The translations under genes were made by a program, and so were the position numbers. Positions 44,955 through 56,378 of a stretch of 64,000 nucleotides of DNA are shown here, in pieces. Each line of letters starts with the position of its first letter. Position 1 is the first letter of the stretch. The DNA is from Larix kaempferi (lineage: Eukaryota; Streptophyta; Pinopsida; Pinales; Pinaceae): assembly GCA_027924585.1 (NCBI GenBank), contig BSBM01000637.1, forward strand, positions 1,364,001-1,428,000, read 5' to 3'. The notes under the pieces were generated by a model, which was not told where the DNA came from, ran no database searches, and worked only from the letters and a program-made list of their open reading frames with translations.

Positions 44955-45149
44955 CTTTGAGAATAAATTAATTACTCGGAATAAAGTGACGCGCAAGTGG
45001 GGCTTCCTGGCGTTTCCTCTGAGAGCAGTTTCTTGCTGAACAATCCAAACGGAGAGGTCTATTGCCACCCTCTTCCCTCTCAGATAATCCAAATCCTCAA
45101 ACTGTGCAATGGGTTTCAACAAATCCCAGAAACCACCTCCCACGCCCAT
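44955..45149 (-). CDS. GEN1/SEND1-like flap endonuclease, exon 1 (start of gene)
   Basis: The exon encodes 65 codons, MGVGGGFWDLLKP to RVINLFSK, the XPG N-domain start of plant GEN proteins. VAIDLSVWIVQ contains the first conserved metal-binding Asp, and KPHLRVTLFRVINLFSK matches the exon-1 end of this family. The ATG at 45149 has A at -3 and G at +4, and an in-frame TAG lies two codons upstream (45155-45153), so the start is firm. The donor after AAG is GTTTTC (44954-44949). The first five residues, MGVGG, are functionally constrained in this family because the free N-terminus contacts DNA. No defects are seen. The product acts in nuclear DNA repair and meiotic or mitotic junction resolution. 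It is split from exon 2 by about 28 kb. Confidence 0.92.
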
Positions 45150-45681
45150 ATTCTACTCTCCTCTCCTCACTTCACCAGTCTATACATAACATACATAGAT
45201 ACACCCTGCAAAACAAACAAACAGCCAACTAACGCTGTCCATGTAATGGCTGGAATTGCCAACTTCTGGCTCGGTAGTGTTTGTTGCATTGCACATTCAG
45301 CGAGGAGGAAGCTATTCAAGTTTTTACGTTAATAGGCCTTCATATCAGGGCAAACCTGACAAATATATCACAAAGCATCCATTCAAAGTTCAGAATAACA
45401 TCAAACACGTAGAGGACAAGCGGTGGGGGTGGCTAGGTCCTTTCCACCAACAAATACATGCATATACTTTCACCCCTTGGTTCTAGCTGGTGTCGATCGA
45501 CAGGGAATGCACTTGTCATACGCTTTCTGGTAGGTTTAATATATACATTCAGCGTAAGTAAAATCAATCCAATGTTTTGTTTAAGAGCTTTAATCTATAA
45601 GCAACCAACGGCTAACGAGATGATAATAACATATAAATTTTGTTCATTTATGTTTTTATGTGAATCAATCCACTCAAATCC
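45150..45681. other. Putative 5' UTR and proximal promoter of the GEN-like gene (minus strand)
   Basis: About 530 bp separate the ATG from LINE-1. Immediately upstream of the ATG the minus strand is purine-rich (GTGAAGTGAGGAGAGGAGAG), like a plant 5' UTR. A TATGTATAG stretch lies about 40 bp upstream of the ATG, too close to be a confident TATA box. No other motif is convincing. Confidence 0.45.
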
Positions 45682-45702
45682 AATTCTTAGTCCAAAGGTT
45701 GA

Positions 45703-46070
45703 TATCGGCAATGGGTGCCGATTATTGGGGATATGCCTAGGGTTATGCAGTTGATAAATGGGTGGATAATGTTTGTTTTTACTAAACCGGAGCATGTTGG
45801 AAAAATCTTGAAGAGGTTTTGGTGTTTTAAAGATGGGTCTATCTTTTTGAAGAAGTGGTATCTAGCATTCAATCCTTTGAAGGAAGCTCGGAGTGTACGC
45901 CACCTTTGGCTACTCATTCCAGGGCTGCCAATTGAGCTATGGACGGAGAATATTCTGATGGGTATTGCAAATGCAGTGGGAAAATTTGTTCGACTGGATA
46001 ATCGCTCTTTATGTGGTTTTGATAGGAGGGCGACAAAAGTTATGGTCTCATTTGAGATGGCTAAGGGACT
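45703..46070 (+). pseudogene. LINE-1 ORF1, N-terminal part (DUF4283)
   Basis: The open frame after a TGA at 45700 contains GWIMFVFTKPEHVGKILKRF, FKDGSIFLKKWYLAFNPLKE and VRHLWLLIPGLPIELW. This is the pattern of the DUF4283 RNA-binding domain of plant LINE ORF1. No start codon in good context is seen. The frame is cut at 46070 by LTR-A5, inside the GGACT target, and resumes at 47653. Confidence 0.85.
46066..46070. repeat. Left target-site duplication of LTR-A5 (GGACT)
   Basis: GGACT before TGTTATCACA, repeated at 47653-47657. Confidence 0.93.
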
Positions 46071-47652
46071 TGTTATCACAAACTTGTAGTTGCCCCTAGT
46101 GGTATCCCATCCGGGACGGTAGAGGAGACGGACAACTAAAGAGGTGACCCAAGAGATGCCACGGTTCCCAATAATATACAACCGAGGATAAATCACATCA
46201 GTAGACTAAGACATGCTTCTCTAATCATTCTCACAGCCAAGCTCAAAGTATAACATCCATTCAGTGGCATTAATCAAGTTAGCATATTCCTTTGTTATAT
46301 AAAATTACTTGCACAATAGTTCAAATGACAAACTCACCCATTGGACATGGTCAAACTGCTAGTGAAGGATGAAGGCTAAGAACAAGGTTGGGCCAAGGGG
46401 TTGACTTGTCTTACTCAACTCAAAAATACTTTGGACTGGGAGAAGGGGAAAAGCTACAAACTCTGTGCTGGACAAAATAACACGGGGAATGGTTGTGCCT
46501 CACAAATGGATAAGTTGTTTAGAGAGTGTTTATTCAACTTAGGCATCATGTCTACATCAAGTTGATCCAGGTTCATTAGGATCATTCAATTTCATTTCAT
46601 GGCCTTTTTGGCCTACATAACCCTTCGGATCTCAGGTGTGCCGATAAGCACAACTAGTTGCAGCTTGCATCCAGGGCATGTTTTCATATACATATAAGGT
46701 CAACAATTGTTTAGATATAGATTTTAAGAACCATTGCTTTTTGGACCTTCCTTTATACTCTTCGAGGAGTATTTTTAGCTGTTCATCGCTCTTGCCCTTT
46801 TTAGTTTCCATGGGCGAATTTATAAGTTTCCATAAGTAGAACATGAGCTTTCAGTTTTAGCCAACAACATCTCAAGTGACTAGGGGGAGTTCGAGCCAAT
46901 GCCAAACATCGGGACAACCGACCAGAATGATTTAGGCCTACAATCCAACTCACCAAAGGCAAGTTTTGTCACCAACTTAGAGCCGAGACACTGAACATAT
47001 AGCGATGCGGTCCAAACACAGAGGTAGAAAAATGGGGAAGTCCTCAGTATCAGAAAGTCAAATGAGACAGGTCAAGGTTTAAAGTCAAATAGGAAAGTCA
47101 TCTATGGATGGAGTCAAGTGAATATGAAGCCTACACTAGCAGAAAACTGGTGTCAGGAAAGACCATATCTATGTAAGGTGGAAAACCAGTGGGTTTTGTT
47201 AAATGACCTAAACGTGCAAGCAATTGTCCATTTTATGATTTATAGTTCATTTAAACAGTTTTCCACATCAGGAATAATATACCAAGCAGATGCTGTGATC
47301 ATGACTAAATCAACAAGATAATAATCCACAGTCAGTGATAAAACATCCATAGATCATATAACATCATCATAGTAAGAAACATCATATACCATCTGAAACA
47401 CTGTTGCAATACATCTCTAAGCACTGAACTGAAACTGTATGGGATAAAGGGTCACATCGGTCATCAAATCTGAACTCTCAAGGCTCAGCCTTGACACAAG
47501 GTCCAACATAAGTCTCAATAATACACTGCTCTGATCATGAGTGATCACAAAATATACAATCATCATAGCCATGCTCTGAATAATGGAAGCTCTAGAATGT
47601 GCAGATATCTGCTAAACAAGAATAGTAGCGCTGCTACTATGGTGTGATAACA
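46071..47652 (-). mobile_element. LTR-A copy A5: solo LTR with a 2.9-kb internal deletion
   Basis: On the minus strand it starts TGTTATCACACCATAGTAGC and ends ACAAGTTTGTGATAACA. It matches LTR-A2 from 7298 to about 8779, then jumps to about 11680 and continues to the end. The lost part includes the TATA region, so this copy lacks the promoter. A1, A2 and A4 all contain the missing part, so this is a deletion derivative. GGACT duplications show that it inserted as such or was deleted in place. It interrupts LINE-1 ORF1. Confidence 0.9.
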
Positions 47653-47657
47653 GGACT
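47653..47657. repeat. Right target-site duplication of LTR-A5 (GGACT)
   Basis: Exact match to 46066-46070; LINE-1 ORF1 resumes here. Confidence 0.93.
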
Positions 47658-48421
47658 CCTAGAGGAAATTGAACTTGTTTGGGGAACCAAGACTTGGCGT
47701 CAGCGCTTGGATTATCTTCAGATGCCATTCCGTTGTTTTCATTGTCAAGGGACTAGACACATTAGGGCACATTGTCCGGATGTAGTTTTTCATACTTCTG
47801 GTGGGAGGAAGTGGGGACGTTCAAAAGATCTGGCTCCTCCTTCAACGCCACCATCTGTTGGGCTTTTGGATGGACAAGCTGATATGGGTAAGTCATTTGT
47901 CTCTCCTAAACCCTCTATTCCTGATTTTTCTGATGCGGAGATTAATGAAATTTTTTATTCTAATGTCTCCCATAAACCGAAGGGTCCTATAATTGTGGAG
48001 GTTACAAATTCAAACCCTAGGGAGGAAGTTTAGTTGGTTAGGAATTCGACCCGTCGAGAACTATTTGGGGTTAAGACCGATTTGGGGGGGGACAACCCAG
48101 GTTTGATTGTGGAATCCCCAGCTATTATTTCTTCTTTTGATTTGGGGGGGGTACAGAATATTTGAATAATGTGGATGATGGGGGGGAATTGTTGAGGTCT
48201 GAGACGGATGTTCTGGGTAAGTTTCCTCCTTCGAATGTTGGGGTTTTGGGGGATGTTGGTACTGGATAGTCGGGATGGGAGAGCACCTTTATCCCTCTTG
48301 CTATTTATTCAAAAAACCCTAGCTCTAATCCCCTTGTTCAGTCCGTTCATTCCGAGAGATTTCAAAACGTTACTATTCGGAAATCTCGAAGAAAAGGGGG
48401 AACTAGTGGGGTTATGACAAG
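47653..48421 (+). pseudogene. LINE-1 ORF1, C-terminal part (CCHC zinc knuckle)
   Basis: The resumed frame gives EEIELVWGTKTWRQRLDY, then the knuckle CFHCQGTRHIRAHC near 47734-47775 (C-X2-C-X4-H-X4-C), then a low-complexity Ser/Pro/Gly tail. A TAG at 48031-48033 and a later shift around runs of seven G's (48084-48150) end the frame. ORF1 proteins coat LINE RNA. Confidence 0.83.
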
Positions 48422-48474
48422 TGATGCTATACAGGGCCATATTCCTATCTCAGAGAGAATTGACATGCTAGTTA

Positions 48475-51400
48475 ATGATGTGGATTCAAATGAACATTTG
48501 CGGGGTCTTAGATATTCGGGGATTGGGGGGGGTTGTCCAAGTCAGGGCCCTCACTGATCTTATTGCTACTGCTCAGCCGAGTATCATATTATTACAGGAA
48601 ACTATGTGTTCAGACTTGGTTGCTATATCGAAGTTTGTTGGTCTTATGGGGGGTTGGGAAGTTTCGGCATGCAGCTCGAATGGCATGTCTGGAGGTCTGC
48701 TTGTGGCTTGGGATCCTCGGGCTTATACATTCTAGGTTTATAAGTCAATTTGGGGTATTGTGATGGAAGGTTTCCGTAGATCTGATGATTTTCCGCTATC
48801 AATATTGAATTGTTATGCTCCATATAAAAATCGTGAATTTTTTTGGAATGGGTTACAAGCCTCCGGTTTGTTGGAAAGAGAGAATATTTTGGTGGCTGGT
48901 GACCTAAATTTTACTAGGTTATCCCAGGAGATTTGGGGCACTTTTGCTAAAATGGATATTTTGGTTGAATATTTTTCTTATTATTTGTTAGTTAACAATA
49001 TGATTGATGTGTGTACAGGTGTCTACTCTCCTACCTGGTCTAATGGCAGAGGGGGACACGACTCTATTATGAAATGCCTGGATAAATTTCTCATTAAGAG
49101 ATCTCTTCTGGAGTCCTGTGGCAGGTACCGTACATGGGTTGGCAAGACAAAGATATCTGACCACTGGCCAATATTTTTGCAGCTGAATGAATGTTTTCAG
49201 CATCGATGTTTCCCCTTTAAATTTGATAGCTCTTGGATTGAAAATTCTGAGTTTGTCAGCTTTGTTACAAATGTTTGGCATCACATTAATCTGGAGAAGG
49301 ATTTGAATCCTGTGGATCAGCTTTGTTACAAACTGAGGGTGATTAAAGGGAAAATCTCGGCGTGGATACATGAAAGGAAGAAAGTGGTTAAGCAGAAATT
49401 ATTAGTGATTGAATCTCAGCTACAAGTTTTATATGCGCAGTCACTGCAAGCTCCATTGGATAATAACAACTTTATCAAATTGAAAAATTTGGAGAAGCAG
49501 AGGGAAAGCTTTTATTTAATGGAGGAGAAAGAGTGGCATTTGAAAAGTCATGTACTGTGGGTGAAATCGGGTGATAAGAACACTCATTTCTTTCATACTT
49601 ACGCTTCGGCTAGAAGGAATAGTAGTACCATATGGAAAATGGATGATGGAGCTGGTAATGAGGTAGTCGATGCTCAGGGTTTACAAGGGTTGGAAAAAAA
49701 ATATTTTAGTTCTATTTATTCGGTGGACCAGGGTTGCGACTTAATGTCCCAGTTGAAGGTAGCCATATTATATCCGAAATTCTTTGATGACAGGGAAGCT
49801 GCTGAACTTTGCAAGGAAGTTACTTTGGAGGAGGTGGAAAGTACATTGAAATCATTTGCTAAGGAGAAGAGCCCTGGGCCAGATGGCTGGACATTGGAGC
49901 TCTTTATACAATTTTTTGACATTATGGGTAAGGAGATTCTACAGATGGTGGAATTTACCAGGACACTGGGCTATGTTTCAGGGGCATTAAATGCTACATT
50001 TATTACTCTTATTCTGAAGGTTAATGACCCAAAAACATTTGGTGAATTTCAGCCTATAACCTTATGCAATCTTATTTATAAGGTTGTATCAAAGATTATT
50101 GCATGTCGACTAAAGCCTATATTTTCTAGATACATTTCACAGGAGCAATTTGGCTTCTTACAGGATAGACAGATCCACGATGCTGTGGGTATAACTCAGG
50201 AGCTTCTTCATACCATCAAATGCAAAAAGCTAAAGGCCATCATCCTTAAGATGGATTTGGAAAAAGCTTATGACCGGGTTAATTGGGATTTTCTCAAAAT
50301 TGTTTTAATACATATCGGGGTTCCGGCTCTTTCTATTAGGTGGATTATGGCATGTGTTAGTACCATGAATATTGTTGTACTTGTTAATGGTGCTCCATCT
50401 TCTTTTTTTAGCTACTCAAGAGGGTTACTCCAAGGGTGTTCACTGTCCCCTTTGTCATTTTTATTAGTGATTAATGGACTAAGTTGGTTGATAAAAGAAG
50501 CTGTTGGGGAAGGAATTATTAAAGGCCTGAAAATTTCAAAGAATTTATCAGTGTCCCATGCACTTTTTGTGGACAATGTTTTACTTGCTGGTATTGATAC
50601 GGTGGAGGAATGGAAAGCATACCAGCAGATCATAGAGCTATTCTATTGCGCCTCGGGTATGAAAGTGAGTCTTAAAAAGTCCTGTATCTATGAGAATTTG
50701 GTTTGTTTGGACAAATTAATACTTTTGAAAGTCTTTTTGCCTTATAATTGCTCAAAGATTGGAGATGGTTTTACATATCTTGGATTTTAGCTGAAGCCAA
50801 ATGGTTATCTGGTAAAGGATTGGCAGTGGCTCATAAAAAAATTTGAATCCAGGATTTCTCACTGGACTTACCGTCTACTTTCTATTGGCGGTAAACTTAC
50901 TCTGGTAAGGTCGGTTTTGACTGGGACACCGGTCTATTGGCTTTCACTGCTCCTAGTACCATGCTCTGTCATTAATACATTGAGGCGATTGATTTTTAAG
51001 TTTTTATGGTCTGGAGGTTTAAAGAATTCTTACCTGTCTATGATAGGTTGGGATAAAATCTCAATCCCGATTGCTGCCGGTGGTTGGGGGATAAAAGACC
51101 TTTCTGTATTTAGAGCTGCCTTGAGGTTGAAAAGCTTCTGGAGGGCCTTATTTGGCATAACTCTCTGGATTCAAGTGATACAGGAGAAGTATATTAAAAC
51201 AAAAGTGTCCCACTGGTTGAGGAAGCCGAAGAAAGTTTTAAGGGGTGTTTCCCCCATTTGGAATGGGTTTATTTAATTTTATTGTTGGATGGCTGACGGT
51301 CTTTGCTGGAAGGTTGGAAATGGTGCTGAAGTGGCGATTGGGGTAGATCCGATCATTGGCTTGAATGAACAATTGATTTTATGACATGAACTGTTACAAA

Positions 51401-52608
51401 TATTAAGGGATAAGGGATTTATCACTCTTAATACTATTGTTAAGAAGGAGCCACAGGGGTATTGGATGGATGCATCTGATTTGCAGTTGCCACGACAGGT
51501 TGCTATGGAGTGGGATCGGTATATCAGATCACTGAATGCTACTGGTATCCGATGTATTGATGGGGAGGATGAAATACGTTGGGCTGGTAATTCATCTTCA
51601 GGTAAAATTACTGCACGTTCTGCTTATGAATATATCATTAAACGCAGATGTTTATTCCCCTCACATTGGTGGTATAAAGTGATATGGCAGTGGAATCTTC
51701 CGTTGAAATTGCAGTGTTTCTTATGGTTTGTTTTAATGAACTGTCTGAAAACGTGGGATAATTTGGTACTGCTGGGGTGGATTGGACCGAGCCAGTGTGT
51801 CTTTTGTAGGATGGAGTCTGAAACATCAATTCATCTATTTATGGACTGTGTTTTTACTAAAAGTGTATGGGAAAAGTTCATAAGAAGTCTGGTTCTCTCT
51901 CATCATCGGGCTAGGAGTAATATGGAGAATTGTATGTATGATTGGGTGAAGATTGGTAAAACCCATATTACACTGCCAGTTTTCATTTGTTGGGCGATTT
52001 GGAGAGCTCGGAATAGAGCCATATTTGAATATAATATGCCTTATGCTGAAACCGTGTATCGTGATGCATTAAGCCACTATCTAAATTATCAGAAGGAAAT
52101 GATAAAACCTATGGATAGAAATATTGGAAGGTTTCAGCTAACTGTTGATGATCTAGTATTATTTTTTGATGGGACAGCATCTTCGGGGAAATGTGGCATT
52201 GGTGGAGTTATTTTTCTCAACTCTGATCATTTTTTCACACTACGTATGCATGGAGGTTATGGGACTAATGTGAAAGCTGAGCTATTAACTCTCTGGTGCG
52301 TAGTCCGGGTTGCCTTATGCTTTGGATTGCTTAAGGTTAAAATCTTTGGTGACTCTAGAGTCACTATCAAGTGGGCTCGTGGTGAGTTTGATTTGCAGGT
52401 ATTGAATCTTGTCTATTGGTGTAATCGCATTTAGCAGGATCTGAGTTCTTTTAGTTCATATTCGCTGGATCATATTTACCGAGAGTTCAACTCTCAAGCT
52501 GACAAGTTATCAAAGCTGGTGATTGAAGGTGATGAAGGCATTCTATTTTGGGAGGATGTCTGTGAGGATGTGGTGGTGGATTCTGGTTCACTTTATTTTC
52601 CTTTTTAA
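48475..52608 (+). pseudogene. LINE-1 ORF2: endonuclease, reverse transcriptase, zf-RVT, RNase H (five nonsense codons)
   Basis: A single reading frame of about 1,378 codons runs without a frameshift. In-frame stops are at 48733, 50788, 51274, 51382 and 52432, and the natural TAA is at 52606-52608. The AP-type endonuclease has LQETM, GDLNFT and SDHWPI. The RT has KEKSPGPDGW, KMDLEKAYDRVNWDF and LLQGCSLSPLSF, but its catalytic box reads FVDN (50566-50577) instead of F(A/V)DD, so an essential Asp is lost. zf-RVT lies near 51680-51850 (CVFCRMESETSIHLF). RNase H has FFDGTASSG, KAELLTLW, GDSRVTIKW and QADKLSKL. The protein drives target-primed reverse transcription. This copy is inactive. Confidence 0.93.
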
Positions 52609-52806
52609 GTTATTCATGGAAATATGTATGACAGTTTATTATCCATGGATATCAGTCCAGTTTGCAAAATTTTGAATTTTGAAGTGTAAGAAAGTACCTT
52701 ACTTTATGGTCTTTCTGATAGATTGTAATATCTTTTGATGAACATCTGTACTACTTGATTCAGCCATAATTGAATAGCAGTAGTATGTTTTTTTTCGCGG
52801 GAAAAA

Positions 52807-55800
52807 AGAATCATATTCTCAAAATCCTTGGTGGGACGCCAATTTTATATATAGAGCAATTATGATTTGGAATTTTTCGGGTATATATTTGGATAAAAAG
52901 TTTGGGAATGCAATAAAAATATTTAAAGTAGTTAATTCTTTTTATTATAATTTGAAAATAAAATGATGATAGCAAAAAAGTCCAAATGGTATAAGTTTAT
53001 ACTATCTCATATATATTCACACATCTAAGATTTAATACAAAGCAAGGCTCATTGATATTGTCAAATGTTTACATTTAAGACTATGGTATAAGTTTATACT
53101 CTCTCAAATATATTCACACATCTAAGATCTAATACAAAGCCAGCTCAAGGTTCATTGATATTGTCAAATGTTTACATTTAAGACTAGTTACTATGTTGAG
53201 TATCTAGAAATGCATTGTACCAACTTGATGTATTTGTATTAATTATTAATTAGATGTGTTTGTATTAATTATTAATTAGATTATATATTTTTTTGGTTTT
53301 GAACTTTAGGTTAGGGTTAATATTGTAAAAATTGTATTTACTTAATATTTTGTTATTTTATTAAAGTGTCTCTTGGTGCTATTATTACTATTATTATAAA
53401 TTACATCTTGAGTTGTCCTAACTGACGTGGGGATGTACACATCTCTAGACTTTAGAGTCCATCCCTAGTTTATAATGAATCAATATATATTAATCAAATA
53501 AATATTGTTAACTATTTCAGTATTATTTATTCTTCTATATTTTAGGATTTACAAGTGCAATTCTTCATTAATTAAACACCATAACTATACTAACTAATAT
53601 TAGAAACATGCTTATAACCATGAGAATAGCAAATATTTGAAGTATAACATGAATTTAAGCAATAACTTATTGAAAAGCACATGTTTAAATTTTGAATTTG
53701 TCTAAGAATGTAGTAGTATTCCAGCAACAACAAATTCTATCTTCACCATCCTTCAATGCCCAAAATGGAATTAAACCTTCCTGCCAACTAATAGCCTAGC
53801 CAACAACCTAGCTCCAAGAAAACCTTTCGATTTCTTGGCCCTTTGAGTTCATGACCCTAAGAACAATAATGCACAATATCTCTAAGAAGATTGTCCCATC
53901 AAAATATTTCTTCCAATAATTCTTCCACCTCTCAACAACCTCCAACCTCTCCACCAAACTCTCCCCCAACTCATCTTCAGCCTCTCTATTGGTGTAGTCT
54001 AAATATTGTACATTTTCAACCTTTTCCAAGCATATTTTCTGTCTAATTGTGCCATGGGGGTATTTGAGGGTGTTGAATATATTTATGGATTCAAAATTAC
54101 AATTTAAACACATAAAAATTTGGATTTTACCAAAAAAAATTACTGGATTCCGATCAAAACCCATTGTAAAGTCAAAAACGTAGAATAAATAGACTACTCC
54201 CTCTCTATTTATCAAATTTCCATACACCTCTTTCAAGTCTCCTCAACCACCCTCATTTATGGGTCATTAACCATCCCTTCTAGATTTTAGGGAAAATATA
54301 ACTAAAATAAAATAATGAATTGAATAATAATAAAAATAGAATGGAAAGTCTTTCTTTTCATGCTAGTTTAAAAATAAATTTGACATTTTCCCCCAAATTT
54401 TATGGCACCCCAACATACCTATTTAATTCATCATACCAACAAATAATGAAAGTCAAGAAGGGTATTTAATGCTACTAGATATTTATGTGTACTCAATATA
54501 CTCCCTACAATCATTAATCATTCATTTAGGAATTAATACATCAAACATTTATACTAGTGTACATTCACAATGTAGGTATGTGTAGCTAGTGCATACAAAC
54601 ATGTGCATGTACTATTTATAAAAAATCATTGCATCTAATGCATAGTTCATGTATGTTCCCATTCACATATGCAAGATAACAAATAATAATCACAACCTCT
54701 AACAATCACATTAGTTTACAATAATTCAATACAAATGACACAATATACTCGTATTGTCACACATGATTAAAGCAAGACTTTTAGCACACAAAAGTAACCA
54801 ACTTGTTATAACTAACTCACAACATCCTTCTAAATTACTTTGAACCATCCTTCCTCCAAATCCTACTTCCATCTTCAACATCCTATCATTTCCTCTGTTG
54901 GAATATGTTGGAGCATCAACCATATTGACCTAACTCCCAATAGAACCCGTAAGTGGAAGTGTCGACTATATCAACTAAGTTTCCCCAATAGGTAACTGGT
55001 AGTCATCATCACACAACATGGGGATATTGTCTAATTAGTGTTCGTATAGTCACATCATCAAACAACCTTTTTGGGCAAGCTACATATCCTATCAAAACCA
55101 CACCTACCCACAAATCATAGTAGTGTTTTAAATCATAAGAGAAACTTTATAGTACACATTATTTTCATGATGTCAATGACATCCAATTTATAATTAATAA
55201 TTAATAATTTATAATCATCTTGTAGGGAAAATAATTAATAACTTATATACCATATAAAACATAACCATTATCCATGTTATGTACTACTATTCAGGTAAAC
55301 AACACATTTGTATTGTACCATGTATCACATCCATATCCATCCATAGCGTGAAACTTGAACTAGTATCCATGTGTCTAAATTTCACATTTTATATTAAATG
55401 CTCAAATTGAATCACATAACTATCATCATCATGGGAATATGACAGTACAATCCATCATGTACACATATGTAATTTCTATATTAATCTAATTGAGTCCAAA
55501 TAGATACTAATTGAATGAATTGCTAAGATTAGTAGAATTAGAGTTATGATTGCCTAAGGCCGAAATATGGAACGTTACATACAGGCACTCTTCAAGAAAC
55601 TTCGTCTTCAAGTTATAGTTAAGTAAATAGTGTAGGGTAATCTCACGGTAATTTGGACATAGGGTCTCTATGTCCTCTCAGCTAGCAAATATTATGATAT
55701 AATTATCCCACTTATCCTTAACTTAATTATTAAAGTGGTTTGGCTATAATAGCATGTTCTTTAGATATTGAATAACCTTTCAATTATGTATAAATAATAG

Positions 55801-56362
55801 TCATAAATCACACCAAGGCTAAGTTAACTGCTCTTAGTTACTAGATGTTTTTTGGTGGTTATTTTACCTTCTAATTAAGATAATTAATAGAACATATTTT
55901 AGTATCCAAAATTACTTTTATTTGAATTTTTACTTTATAATAGCTTATCACGGCTGAATATTGTTACAGAGGAATATAAAATGTTTAAATAAAATATTTT
56001 ATTTTATTTAACTATTCTTAAAAATAAACTCACTAATCATTCATTTGGTCTATTTATTTCCATCCATTATTATGCTTTGCAGGTTTCATATTAATCATGA
56101 CTTGTCACAATTGTATATTATTCAATATCATTGTTAATTACCAGGATCCTAAAGACCATGTATGTTGTAGACATGAGATTTTTTTTTGCAAAGCACTATG
56201 ACAATAATTTTTATAATAGAGTATGTTATAGGCCTACTCTACTTGAGTACAATTTTGTTGGAACTGCACCAAATAGTGCTAGCAATGAATAAAAGGTAAC
56301 TTGGAAAATAGAAGCATGGAATGAACTTTTAAGATTTTAAGTAATTTGAAAATAAAATTTTG
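52807..56362. other. AT-rich non-coding region between the two LINEs
   Basis: No recognised gene or element termini are present. It holds a tandem duplication at 52986-53185 and many AT-rich runs. A 142-codon minus-strand frame (53808-54236) has no family features and is treated as chance. Some blocks resemble old repeat debris but cannot be assigned. Confidence 0.5.
52986..53185. repeat. Tandem duplication of about 100 bp
   Basis: The unit beginning ATGGTATAAGTTTATACT spans 52986-53082 and is repeated at 53083-53185 with a few substitutions and a short insertion (CAGCTCAAG). Confidence 0.9.
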
Positions 56363-56378
56363 ATTAGAATTACAACTT
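56363..56378. repeat. Left target-site duplication of LINE-2 (16 bp)
   Basis: ATTAGAATTACAACTT, identical to 59657-59672. A duplication of this length is typical of LINE target-primed reverse transcription. Confidence 0.93.

Larger units (their letters stand above)
45682..52806 (+). mobile_element. LINE-1 copy: L1-clade plant LINE, interrupted by LTR-A5
   Basis: ORF1 (DUF4283 and CCHC) and ORF2 (endonuclease, RT, zf-RVT, RNase H) are in the plant L1 order. The 3' end is TTTTTTTTCGCGGGAAAAAA (to 52806), resembling the tail of LINE-2. The 5' end is not well defined, and ORF1 lacks a clear start, so the copy is probably 5'-truncated. The words GAATCAATCCACTCAAATCC (about 45662-45681) and GAATCATATTCTCAAAATCC (52807-52826) look like a diverged target duplication, which sets the tentative ends. 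It is inserted just upstream of the GEN-like gene, transcribed away from it. Confidence 0.85.

Noticed and set aside
48988-49371. Minus-strand ORF of 127 codons inside LINE-1
   Set aside because: Shadow of the endonuclease coding strand.
53808-54236. Minus-strand ORF of 142 codons
   Set aside because: AT-rich composition, no motif recognised and no neighbouring gene structure; a real but unknown gene cannot be excluded without transcripts.
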